Below, piece after piece: positions 10,247-23,500 of a DNA stretch of 64,000 nt. The notes beneath the pieces were generated by a model. It was given only the letters and a program-made list of their open reading frames with translations, was not told where the DNA came from and ran no database searches. This DNA comes from Codonopsis lanceolata (Eukaryota > Streptophyta > Magnoliopsida > Asterales > Campanulaceae). Every line of letters starts with the position of its first letter. Position 1 is the first letter of the stretch. A program made the translations under genes and the position numbers. Location: contig CM028384.1 of the NCBI GenBank assembly GCA_013146195.2, forward strand, positions 74,281,228 to 74,345,227, written 5' to 3'.

Positions 10247-13200
10247 CTAAAGAGGAAAAGGTAAAATGGACAAAAATAAGGTAAAATGTTGCAAAATATA
10301 ACATACACAATAAAGAGGAAATAGAAAAACTAATAACATCAAGCTAAAAAGGAGAAAAAATATATTAGGATACCATAACATTAACATGACAATGACAGGA
10401 AGAAAAACTAAAACATCAAGCTATAACAAGGGGAAAATTTTAGGATACTATAAATTTAACATGATAATGACAACATAAACTGCAAGTACTCATTTCTATT
10501 AAGCATAACCGAAAGCAGTGAACAACTTAATTAGGTTTCAAAAAATAGAGGAAATATAGGACCCTCAAAAATCGGCAGTGAGAAAGCATCCAACAAACTC
10601 ATGCTACATCAGGCTGGATGGACCAATAGCATGCCAAATACTGAAATTGCGGCAGTTATTATATAGCTTCTTTAAATTAGAGGCAGTAACAATTTGGTTA
10701 TGCCTACCTGCAGGGATGAACGGTAGACTTCAATTTGAAAATTGAATGATCGGTCAATACACAAATACACACACATATTCATCTTTACCATAAATAAATA
10801 TAATCACCTCAAAGGCGAGTAAGATTTTAGTGCATAAATTTATGAAAGTAGATCATTTGTGAATTGTGATCTATCCAAGAATTATCTCAAGGTTCTTTCT
10901 TTAACAAATGGTCCAAGATGAGATCTTAGTGTGTAAAGAAACGGAGAAGAGAAGAAGGAAGAAGAATATGATTCGGAAGCCTTCTTCTCTTCTCCGTTTC
11001 TTTACATGGTATCAGAGCTCTGGTTTGGTAAGGTCGTGGGTTCGAATCATCCCGCTTGCATTTGTTACCCGGAATATTGTGAGTGCATGTTGTCACTCTG
11101 TTTGGTTTGTGATGCCCTTGGTGAGGCATGTTTGTGTATCTCTCCACGTGTGGATGGGTCACACGTGAGGGGGAGTGTTAAGCTTGATATCCATTGTTGG
11201 GCCCCTATCTAACAGCTTAAGCTTTTAGATGAGTTGGTTACTTAACATAGTGCATGAAAATAATCTGCGTAGTAATTAATGGTATTGAATACTAAATTTA
11301 TGAAAGTGTATAAATTGTGATCTACCCAAGAATATTATCTCAAGCTTCTTTCTTACTTTAATAAATGTTCTTGGATACTTGTTACACAATACTAAAGAGT
11401 CTTAGAAGTACCACAGCACTTCTTAAGAATCCAGAAATAATTCGTTTGTAAATTTCATGGACAGTTTCTCGATTAGTAGTTGACTGTATATTCCCAATGT
11501 ACATAGGTCGTGCCACCTTTTTGGCGCAAGTTAATATTACTTACTTTACTTTATCAAAAAAAGAATCCAGAAATAATTTAAGCCTGATTACCATTTCCAA
11601 AACTCTAATTTAAGAATGCCAACCTTTTTTAATTTTTTTTTGGATAAGTAAGAATGCTTACCATTTCCAAAACTTCAAGTTCGAGGGAAAACTTTCTTAA
11701 AAATATACATTATATATATATATATATAAAATAAGTTCTTAAAGATATTTCTTGAAGGGTTTAACAGCAAGCAGGACATCCCAAAATGAGTTCTTTTTCG
11801 TTTTTCACGAAAATTATGGAAGTTGACTTTCAGGAAATCTTTCTGGCACATATACATAAAATGACCATTAGCATCCACATTATATCTCTGGGAGTGCATA
11901 TTGGGATGATATGGTAAAGGTGAATTCAGTAAATTCCTAAAAAAATGACACTCATTTTGGGACAACTTCTCTTTTTTGGACACTCATTTTGGGATGGAGG
12001 GGGTATTCGGTATTATTCCCCACGACACATGCATCCTAGATGTTCATTTTATGTTCAGAGGTGATTTGATGTATATATAGTAGTTCTTGTATTTCATGAT
12101 TAATTTGCTTGTCTTTAAAATAAAATTCATTTTTACTCCAGGTGTTCTCCAACCAACGAAATAACACATCATTGTACGCCAATACTGATTCAAGTAATAC
12201 ATTTATCCGGGCTGACAGCACCCAACTCATGTATCTGCCGGCTGCATCAGATTGCCAAACAAATTCAATCTGGGCGGTCTGTTGCTTCACGTTTATAAAT
12301 AATATCGGGACAACACCATAAAAGGAAAGCGATATCATTCACAAACAATTGTAGATTAGTAATGCCTAGCATAATCTCGGTATTCATAAGAAAACATAAG
12401 AAAAATACAGTTCGGAGATTAAACTATACATGACCTGGAAATGAGGAATCAAATAATTATTTTATTGTTCTCCGATGTCAGCAAGGTTCTCCAATCAGAC
12501 AAATTTGAACGTAACAATCACCAACAAAGTATATTGCCAACATTGTACCCGTTCTCATTCCAAATTCATGACACACTTAGCTAAGCAAAGATGGACACAG
12601 ATTTTTTTTTGAGGCTTCAAAGCCAAAAAAAATCTGGACCAAGATTATTAAGGTGCTAGCTCACAATCTCTGAATAATGCATTTTTAAAAATTATTATTA
12701 CAGGTCCTATTTTTGTTCTTGTTAATAAGTTTTAAATATTAAAAGTATCCTCTAGGCATTCTTCGGTTCCCCTCATTCTCTCTAAAGTCTAACCCTACAC
12801 ATATTTGTTTTTTGTTTTGTTGTGTACATTATAAGCAAAAGAGGCGCAACATACCACTGTAAGCATCGTTAAAGAGTAGAGGGACATGGCCCTCCCCAAC
12901 CCCACATTCTTCCGTCCCCATCAGTGAATAGTACCAGAAGGTGCATTAGTAAAGACCAACTAGCGTTAGACAATCCATTATCTCTTATAAGTGCAGCCAC
13001 ATACAAGTGATTTAGACACTTCACTTGCTGCTAATTCGATAATGAAAACATATCAACTCTGCTTTTATCCCAATAACTTGTGGTCAGCGACATTACTCCT
13101 TTTCCACCATTTTGTTCAGTCCAAAGCAAGGTCATCACTCAACCCACACTGGCACATATTTCTTAATTGTAGACATCCAAGTTAGTTTTGGTCTTCCCCA

Positions 13201-16200
13201 CCTCTATTACAGTTATGCTTACAAATATAACACTTCCTAACCAGTACACTTAGTGGCCTAAGTTGTACAAGTCCAAACCATCCCAAATAATTTTCTCTTG
13301 TTTTATCTTCTATTGGAGCTACTTTTACGGTTTCACAAATATATTCAATTCAAATTTCATCTACTTTTTTTACCACATCAAAAAAAAATCTACTTTTACC
13401 ACAGATTCATTTTAGAGTAAGATAGGTCTGCTAGTGGCTCTACAAAACTTTCCTTTCAACTAGCAGTATACCCTTCAACCTTCATATATTACACTCCAGA
13501 TGAACTTCCATTTCACCCAACCTGATTTATAAATACTACAATAGCTTATATTTTGAACTATGAGTAAATGTTAGCCAACAGGTTTCTTTACTTCAGCAGT
13601 GAATCCCATAGCCACAAATTTTTCAATTAGGATAAAAGTAAAACAAAAGATATTCGAATAACAAAAATCTTTAAGGAAATTAATTGGATTGTAGGACTTA
13701 TTTGAGCTTAAGCTCAGCGCCAACCAATTTTAGCTATCATTGCTACAGAAGCAACCTTAACAATCTACCTCTTTTTTTTGGGGGGGGGTGTATAAGAAAC
13801 ACTGCATATAGAAGAACATAAATAGATGACAAGAAAATGGATGAGAAATCCATCAAGAAAAGCAAGCAAAAATCAAAAGAATTATTCCCCTAAATATATA
13901 AAGTGGATTATCTAAAGCCTTTCGATCTTATTGAATACCCTAAAGTGAAACCCTACGAAACACAATCTACCTCATATTACATAATCATTGTTCTTTTACA
14001 AACTACAGAAATATGCATAAAAGAGAACTGTCTAAACAAGCCTCAACCTATGCAAACCAGAGGCCGTAGTTGTCAAAGTCGAGAGGCGCCAATAAGGCGA
14101 TAGGTCCAAATTTGAAGCGAGTGGCAAGGCGCCAAAAAGGCACTCACGGAAAAATACATATAAGGATATAACTTAACAAATATCAACAAAACATATTATA
14201 AGTGAGCACAATACATGAAACTAAGTGTTGGAAAACTAGTGTTTTTAAGTGAAGTAAATTGGGGCTTTGACGCACTAATTTATTTGAGAGTCATTTATGT
14301 AATGACTAGGATAATTGTAGAATTATGTTCTTCTCCATGAATACATAGGAATACTATATTTATTTGTCCAATTTGAATTTCGGAAGAATAAGTTATAGAG
14401 GTTTAAAGTATGACATTGGAAGTGTTGGAAGTGGGTTATCCCACATTGGAAAAATATGAAGGGTTTGAATGGTTTATATATAAAGGCTCCCTTGGGTTGG
14501 GTAAGCTTGTACAGAAAGAACTATCCCTCCCGTGCCCACAGGGGGGGTGCAAATAAAGATCCAATTTGCCTTGGGTTGGATTACTCGTGTGCCCGCACAT
14601 GCGGACACGAATGTCGGACCAAATTGTGCTACCTTGACAAGCCCACCTTTTGTTTATTTTTTGAATTCAACTTGACCTGATTTCGTGCGTGCATCTGAAC
14701 CTAATATTTTTTGAATTCAATGTCTACTTCAATTGGGCCACACTTGATCCGATTTTGTGCATCTGGACCTAAGTCGTTTCCCACTTAAAAAGTATAAAAA
14801 AAACAAACGAGTGCCTTGGTTGACTTTTTGGCGCCTCTTGCCTCAAAAAAAGGTGCCAAAGGCGTACGCCCAACTTCTTGAGTCGCACATCGACTCGCCC
14901 AGATCCTTTGAGGCGCCAATGCCTCGCCTCGCCTCTCGCCTGAGGCGCCTAAGGCACTCGCCTTTAACAACTATGTCAGAGGCATACACGAACCACCTTA
15001 GAACTCATCAAAGAATTTTTATTTTTATTTTATAAGTAAACTCATCAAAGAATATTATAACAAATTCAGACAGATTCCCCAAATAAGAAGGATTAAGAAA
15101 ATGGGCTAGAGTAGGCCCAAACTTCAGTACGGAAGAACTTTTTTCATGAACGGAAGGGCATTCCGACTTGTGAAACAATCAAACATAAAGAATCCTTCGT
15201 TCAAGAACTAGACTCAAGCAACCTAGCAAACTCTTCTTGCTCCTGAATTCACCCAACTCACGACCTCCCTACAGAAACTTTTCTCTCTTCCTTCCGGATT
15301 GAGGGGCAACACCTGGTTTTAATGACTTCTTGGGCCACTTAAGTTTGCATTTAAAGACAAACGGCCAATTTCAAAAAGCAGAATATATAGTCTCTGTGTG
15401 CCAAAGTGGGAGCAGTGCAGGGAAATGAAGTGGATAAAAACCCTTCTTTTAGTAGGTTAAGATTGTCACCACATGTAGTCATGCCAGTGTGACCAACTGA
15501 CCACTAATACCAAAGGCAAGGATTTGCACGCCAAGTGTCATAATCTTTTCATCTAAAGTTGAACATACCACACCTAAATGTAACATTTTAAATAATATGA
15601 AGAAAAAATATAAAGAGAACAGTCCAACTAGAAAAAGAAGCTTACTGCGGCTCTAGATGCATGTGAGCATATTAACGAGACATCCAGTAACAATAGGCAA
15701 ACTTGGTAGGCCACCCTCTGCATGTAATATACTATATCAATTAGGAAAAGTTCAGTTAAATCCCACAACATAATCACGAATAATATAAAAGGTACCTCAT
15801 CTATTGGTTCAATATTCTGATACAACGGTTCCAAAACTGAGAAAGACTTTTCATATTCATGTAGATTGTACCATGTGGCAGCCTATAAAGTAAATTCAAT
15901 GCAAGCAGGTCAGTTAATAAATCTATAAACATATAAAATAAGAGTAGGTCTTGTGTAAGACGGTCTTATGGATCTTAATCTGTAAGACGGAACTCCACTT
16001 TCTCACAGCTCAACCCACCAACACATGGTAGTCAGGTAAGGAGGATCCGTCTTATAAAATATATTAGTAAGACCGTCCTACATAAGTTTTTGCCATAAAA
16101 TAATTAATAAAGACATGTCGAAAGCAACTAATATCAAGTAGACATACTGTGTTGAACATTGTCACAGAAATATCAAATTCGTCATTGTAAACACTTGGTG

Positions 16201-17497
16201 TGCTATTCATGGAAGATACTTGATTGGCCACACTATTACTTCCTTTAGTTCCAATAGTAGCTTTGTTTCCAGTGTTGCTAGCAGCCTCCACATGTTCCAC
16301 AGATGCACGTGCAAGCTCTTCACTTCGTCTCTGAACCAAATAAATAAACCCCACCATAAGCAAGACAGAGGAAACAAAATCGCATCAAATCACAGAATAA
16401 ACAGGAGCCGTATGCACATAATCTTCATTACATAATGACCAGCTATCACAGATGTATAAGATAGATGTTGCTTAGACATAAAGAACTCAAAAACAGGGCC
16501 CCACTCTGAAGTTTCATACAACATGTGGAATATGGCTCTCCATGGGCAAGTTTAACCCAACTTTGAAATTCCAAAATTCCGAGGAAGAGAATATGAAAAG
16601 AGAAAAGGAGGCCTAAGACTCATAGATCGCAAAGTAATACACTCAGATATTGGGGGAAGAGGTTTGTTTCCTTGGAAAGCTATTTGGAAGACTAAAGCTC
16701 CAGCTAGAGTTGCTTTTTTTCATTTGGGAAGTGGTGAATAAAGCTATTCTTACGGGGGATAACCTTAGGAGGCCTGGTAAGATAATAGTGAGTTAGGTGT
16801 TACAAGTGTAAAAGGAATGGTGAGAGTGCTGATCATCTTATGCTTCATTGTCCGGTGGTGGGTGCTTTGTGGGATTTCATCTTCTGCATTTTTAACTTAC
16901 CTTGGGTTATACCGGAATCAATCAAGGACCTCTTCCTTTGCTGGTCTTTGCACAAAAGGAAACGAAGAGATCTTATTTGGCAGACTATTCCTTTGGGAGT
17001 GTGTTGGGTGATTTGGAGAGAGAGGAATAGGAGAGCATTTGATAATGAGGAAAGGCCTATGTCGATGCTGAAGAAGAATTCAGCTGCTGTTTTTTTGGTG
17101 CATTGACGGTGCTAGGCCTGAGGTCAACTCTTTTGCCGACTTCGTAGCGAACATTTGTAATCTGTAATTATTGGAATAATCCTCTTGTGTACATAGGATG
17201 CGGCACCTTCTTTGCTGCTTTTGTTATATATATACTTACTTATCAAAAAAAATACACTCAGTAACTAGCTTCGAGTTTCTAAATCTACACTCATACAGGC
17301 AAGGTGAGAAAGTGAGGGAACAAGATTGCATGAAGGACAAATCAACAAATAATAAAGCTTGGGAGCACCTTTGGGTCTATAATCATACACTGTCAAATTA
17401 AAATAAAATAAGTTCATTTAATAAATATCTTGATAGCTCATTTCATCTTTTTGAAGTATGTAGTTGCTTTACAAGGAGCCTCCAAATACAAGTTCAA

Positions 17498-17553
<56 letters not shown>

Positions 17554-20500
17554 TATATACATATATATATACACACACACACACATATATACACACACAC
17601 ACATATACATATATATATATATACACACACACACCATTACAAACTGCAAAGAAATGATAAACCGACCAAGCGAAGCCATAAATGCGATTTTCTACATCAC
17701 AATTTAAGTTTTTGTACTGCGACTAAGAAACTGAATATTAACCAAACCGCAATGTGACTTCAAACTATGCCATTTTGTTCAAAATATAATTCAAATCATG
17801 ATATAGTTAACGACGAAGATATTACTCAGATCACAGTTCAAGTTGATCCTTCTGAAGTTCTAGTCACATAATTAACCACCTCCCTCCAAAATAATAGAGC
17901 TAGAGAGCATTACAGACTATCTACTTTATATTATCATTCAACGACAAAGATAAAAGTTCATTTCACAGAGCATCTTGGCAAGTCATTTTATAATTTGGAA
18001 GTATAATAAATTTGGAACTCCAAGTATTCTAAGCAATGGATTGTAGTAATAAATAGATAAATACAAGTAAAACCAGTGGTCTGCTCTTCAACTAGGAGAG
18101 TCTAGGATCTGCCCTGAGGTATGTGTTCCACAACTCACTTTCAAGCATCCTTCGAGGTGGTGAAAAGTGGAAGCTTGGAGTTAACAGATTTTAAGTGGAT
18201 AGAGAGAGGTAAAGCGGGGGTGAACGTAGCTGTTCTTTTCCTTGGGGAGTTTTTATGGGTGTGCGAATGGATGAAGCAAGCTTATAGCTTCAGGGACAGT
18301 TTTTGCAAGAAGCTCAACTCCCATCAGCAAGAGGTTACAGTGGCGAAAGAAGTCAACAGGTCAGGATGCTTCATCCACATCGAGATAAGGAAGACTGGAA
18401 GAACAGAGTTGATTTGTTACATTTGTATCCCAGAAATAGTAGAAGGTTTTGGGTGGGTAGATGTCTCTGAAAAGCTTAGAAGATTTGCCCCGGAAGGGAA
18501 GGGTATTTTCAACTTATCTGGTAAATCTTTCGTAGAGGCAGCTAAGATTCCCCTTTGGCCCGATTTATCGGTGAAAACAGAGTCCCTCACGAAAAATTCT
18601 GGAGCAGACTTGGCTATAGAGGAAGGTTCTAATGCGGATTCCCTTCATTTTTTGGAGAGATGTCTGGTGGGTAGAGTGCGTGACTTGAGGAGCCCCATTC
18701 CTTTGAGGTCAGATCTGCAAATTTGGTGGAGTTCAGGTGGTGGATATGAGTGGGATGTTTTTCTTGTTCAAATTTCCTTCTAGGAGGAAGCTTTTAGAAT
18801 CCTGCCTAATGAGTGGTTTTTTGAGAATGAGCCTATGCTTCTCGAGAGGTGGGATCCGGCGGCGTGCTATCCCTGGTCTTGCATTAAAGGAGTGAGAGGC
18901 AGAAAGGAAAAAAAAGGTAAAAGAGGAATGAAGATGGGGAGTGAGAGACATGCGAATACAGAGCGCGTTAAGCACAGGAGAAAGGACAAGGGCACGTCTG
19001 ATGCGCAGAACAGCAGAGGCAACGGTCGCAACACGTGGGTAGCCAAGAATTTGAATTTCAAACCAACTATTGTAAACGGTTGTCGTTCAGGAGGAGAGTA
19101 GTAATATTATGGTCTCGGACGCTGGTCCATCTCGTAAAGGATCGATGGGCTTAGAACCAGAGGTGGGCCCGATGGAAGAAGGTGGGCCTGTGGGGTTTTC
19201 GGAAGGGATAACAGGGGGAAGAATCTATGGACCTTTTCCTTCGAGTTTTAATGAACAGTACAGGGCGGAATCAAATAGTCACTTTGTCTTTTGTCTCGAG
19301 GCGGAGCAGGATTTTAGTAAGGAAAGCTGTGAGGCTCAGTCAAAGGAGATTTTTCGTCCCAATTGCGAGGATATCCAGTTAGACATTGAAGACGTGGTCC
19401 CTTGCGATGATGCATCGAAAGTGGGTTGAATCCCTGATGTCGAAGTTCCAGTTGAGACCTCTGGGAGTAGCAGTTTCTTTGTGGACGACAGGGAGGGCAA
19501 AAGAGATGAAATCCCCTGCGAGGATGTTTCGCAAGAAAGTTCAATCCCTGTCTACGAAGCTACAGCTGAAGCACTCACGGAGTAGCATCTTCCAAGTGTT
19601 TGAGACAGTAGTGCAATGGATGAATAACGAGGAGAGAGCCTTGATAGTAGGCAATATGGGCCATGATAGTGTTTCGGTGGATGAGCAGGTAGAAGAGTGC
19701 TCCCGTAGCGAGGTAAAGACTGAGGCTGAAAGCAATTCCAGGGAAGAGGACCTGAGTGTTTGTGAAGTAAAAGTTCAGTTTAAAGAATCTACGTTGTCGA
19801 ATCCAGTTCCAGAGGAGGTGTTGTTTTGTACGCCTCTCAGAATAGTTCCGCCAGAGGAATACAGAGGGGATAACAGGGTAGTGGATGATCAGAATAGTAG
19901 AGACATCTCAGTGTGGTTAAGGAATAGGGTCAAAAGCTTTGGTAGAGTCTTGGGAGTTTCGTGCAAAGGGTATGAAGAAAAGATTGAGGAATTGATTATG
20001 GAAATTGAAAGGGTAGACTTTCGGACAGGGGCAGGTCAGGTCAATCCCAGATCATGTCAAAAAGCAGATGCAGTAGGGAACTAAAAAATTTATGCTGCAC
20101 CCTTAATTTTGACGGGGCAGGAGGTAAAGAAGGCAGGCAAGGGAGCCAGGATTCAAAAGACCTTATAAAGTTTTTAGTGGGTATAAAAATCTTCGGTTGG
20201 AATGTGGGGTGGGGGGGCAGGGTTAAATGATTTTAGAAAGAGGCAGGTAGTGAGAAGAGCTCTTAGACGTTGGAAACCTGACGTTGTTTGTTTGCAGGAA
20301 ACTAAGATGGGCAGATTAGACAAGTGTTTGGTGGGGTGTGTGGAGAAATCGGTGTTTCGACTGGGTTTATCTCGTAGCTGATGGGACGGCGGGAGGTATT
20401 TTGATGGTGTGGGATAGCAGGGTAGTATCCAAAGTAGACTTGATTCAAGGTTCTCACTCTATATCCATTCTTTTTAAGGAAGCAGCTACTGGAGTCACAT

Positions 20501-23500
20501 ATCGTCCGCATTCTGAAGGACAGAATACAGTGTTTTGGGGTGAGTTAAAGTCAGTTCGTCAGAAATGGAGTGTTCCATGGTGTGGGGGGGGGGTTCAACT
20601 CGATTTGGTTCCCCCATGAGCGCAACGGTACTGTTGGTTCCTCTCAAGCCATGGATATCTTCAATGATTTTATTAATGAGAGGGAACTGGTGGATCTTCC
20701 TTTAGAAGGGACTGCTTTCACATGGTTCAGAGGTGGGGACAGCCTGCAACGTTCAAGAATCGATAGATTTCTCTTATCCTCAGACGGAGCAGATCAGGTT
20801 GGTGAGTTTTCCCAACGTACTCTTCTGAAGGTAACCTCCGACCATGTCCCTATTTTTCTGGAGAGAGATGAGGTTCATAGGAAGATATCCCCGTTTAGAT
20901 TTGAAAATATGTGGCTTGAAGACTCTGGTTTTATGGATTGGGTAAAATCGAAATGGGAATCGTATGTAGTTGAGGGGAAGCCGTGCTTCAGATTTACCAG
21001 AAAATTAAAGTTGCTCAATGCGGATCTCAGAGTGTGGAATAGGGAGTCTTTTGGGAAGATTGAATCGAGAATTAAAGTGGTAATGGAGAAAATCAGTAGA
21101 TTGGACATCCTGGACAGTGAGGGCAGGTTGGGGGCTGATGAAGTTAGAAGTCAAGAAGAGTTAAATTTGGAAATTAAAAGGCTTCTGTACAGTGAAGAAA
21201 TCTGTTGGAGACAGAAATCGAGAGTCCTGTTGCTGCGGGAAGGAGATAAAAACACCAGATTTTTCCACCGGATGGTGAAGGCTCATAACAGTTTCAACAA
21301 AATAAAAAAGTTAAAGGTTAATGGTACTGTGACGGAAGACCCCAATCTGAGAAAGCTAGGTGCTGTAGAGTTCTATCAGAAGCTTTATTCGAAGGGCGAA
21401 GGCTGGAAATTGGAGTTGGACGGAGTATCTTTTAAATCTTTACCGGTGGAGGAAAAAAAGCAGTTGGAGCAGGCTTTCAGCGAGGAAGAGGTAGTATCAG
21501 CCTTGAAAAGCTTAAAAGGGGATAAGGCTCCAGGCCCTGATGGCTTCTCCTTATTCCAACGTTGCTGGAAGGTGGTTAAGGTAGACATCATGGAGGTTTT
21601 CTATTCTTTTTACAACGAGGATAGGTTCGAGAAAAGTTTAATGCCTCTTTCATAGCTCTTATTCCGAAGAAAAAAGGAGCTGAAGATTTGAAAGAATACA
21701 GACCTATCAGTCTTATCGGAGGAATTTATAAGTTGATCGCCAAGGTGTTGTCGAATCGCCTAAGGAGGGTTATTGGTGATGTGGACTCAGATTCGCAGCA
21801 TGCTTTTGTAGGAAACAGACAAATATTAGATGCAGTTTTGATAGCCAATGAGGTTGTTGATTCTAGAAGGAGGGTTGGGGTGCCTGGTGTATTATGTAAG
21901 CTTGATATCGAGAAGGCCTATGATCATGTTGATTGGGATTTCTTATTGTACCTCCTTTCTAGGATGGGTTTTGGTGATAAGTGGTCTAGATGGGTGTATT
22001 TCAGCAGGTTTCTTCCCAAGTTCGAGAGGCCTCCGTCAAGGGGATCCGCTTTCTCCCCTCCTATTTATAGTAGTGATGGAAGCTCTGAGCCGTCTTCTCG
22101 ACAAGGCAGTGGTTGGAGGCCTTATTTTGGGGTTCAAGGTGGGTAGAGAGGACGGGCCAAACCTGACAGTGACTCACTTACTGTTTGCAGATGACACTTT
22201 GGTGTTTTGTGATGCGAGGAAATCTCATCTAGGCTATCTTCGGATGATTTTATTATTTTTTCAGGCGGCATCGAGACTGAAAATCAACATTTCAAAGTCC
22301 GAAATCATCCCTGTGGGTACAGTGGACAACTTGGGTGATCTATCTGGTTTCTTTGGTTGTAAAGCAGGAAACCTTCCAACTACGTATTTAGGTCTTCCTC
22401 TTGGTGCTTCTTTTAAGAAAGTTGACACGTGGAGTCCAGTCATAGAGCGTTTTGAAAAGAGGTTGGCAGGATGGAAGAGACAATATTTGTCTAAGGGTGG
22501 TAGGGTGACTCTGATTAAAAGTACCCTTTCTTTTTTCTTTTTTTTTATAAGGTATAAGTAATATTAGCAGGCGTCAAAAAAGGTTAGAAAGTACCCTTTC
22601 TAACCTCCCTACTTACTTCATGTCTCTGTTTTTTATCCCTGCTTTGTTGCCAAGAGAATTGAAAAATTGGAAAGGGACTTCCTTTGGGAGGGAGGCAATG
22701 AGGAGAGAAAACATCACCTTGTGGACTGGGCATCTGTCTGTTCAAGGCTCAAGAGTGGAGGTTTGGGCATCAAAATCATCAGGAAATTCAATAGTGCGCT
22801 GTTGGGTAAATGGCTGTGGAGATACATAGTGGAGAGAGAGGCGATGTGGAGGAAAATCGTGTTGGGTAAATTTGGGCAAGGAAGTCAGTCTTGGTTTCCC
22901 TCGGTTGTCAGATCTTCTTATGGGTCCAGTGTGTGGAAGGGGATATCAAAAGGCTGGGATGATTTCCAGTGTGGTATCCTCTTCGAAGTAGGGATTGGGG
23001 AAAATGTTAGATTTTGGAAAGATAGATGGTGTGGGGAAACAACTCTTCAACAGGATTTTCCTAGGCTCTATAATCTTGTGGTTAACCGTGAAGCTATGGT
23101 GAGCGAGATGTTCGTTAACAACGATGGTAGAGACTTGGGTTCCTACGTTTAGAAGAAATTTACAAGATTGGGAGTTCGGCGACTTGGCAAGATTGTTTGA
23201 GAAACTCTACACCATAAAGAGACAAGGGGTATGCAGATAAGGTGGTTTGGACAAGGTCTAAGAGCAGGAGTTTCACACTCAAATCCTTTTATGCATCTTT
23301 AAGTGAAAGCGGTCGAATCTCCTTCCCTTGGAAAGCTATTTGGAAATCTAAAGCTCCCAGCAGAGTGGCATTTTTCTGCAAAGGAGGCTATTCTTACGGA
23401 GGATAATCTGAGAACTAGGAAAAAGGTATTTGTCAACAGGTGCTACATGTGTAAAGAAGATAAGGAGACGACCAATCATCTTTTGCTGCACTGTTTTGTA

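Noticed and set aside
10991..11247. Open frames of 60-86 codons around the TRIM-like segment
   Set aside because: They span the hairpin, primer site and LTR-like sequence, and no protein pattern is visible.
17430..17757. Tyr/Ile/His/Thr-rich open frames on both strands
   Set aside because: They are products of the TA/CA microsatellite. The same artefact occurs at 38533-38868 and 45488-45712.
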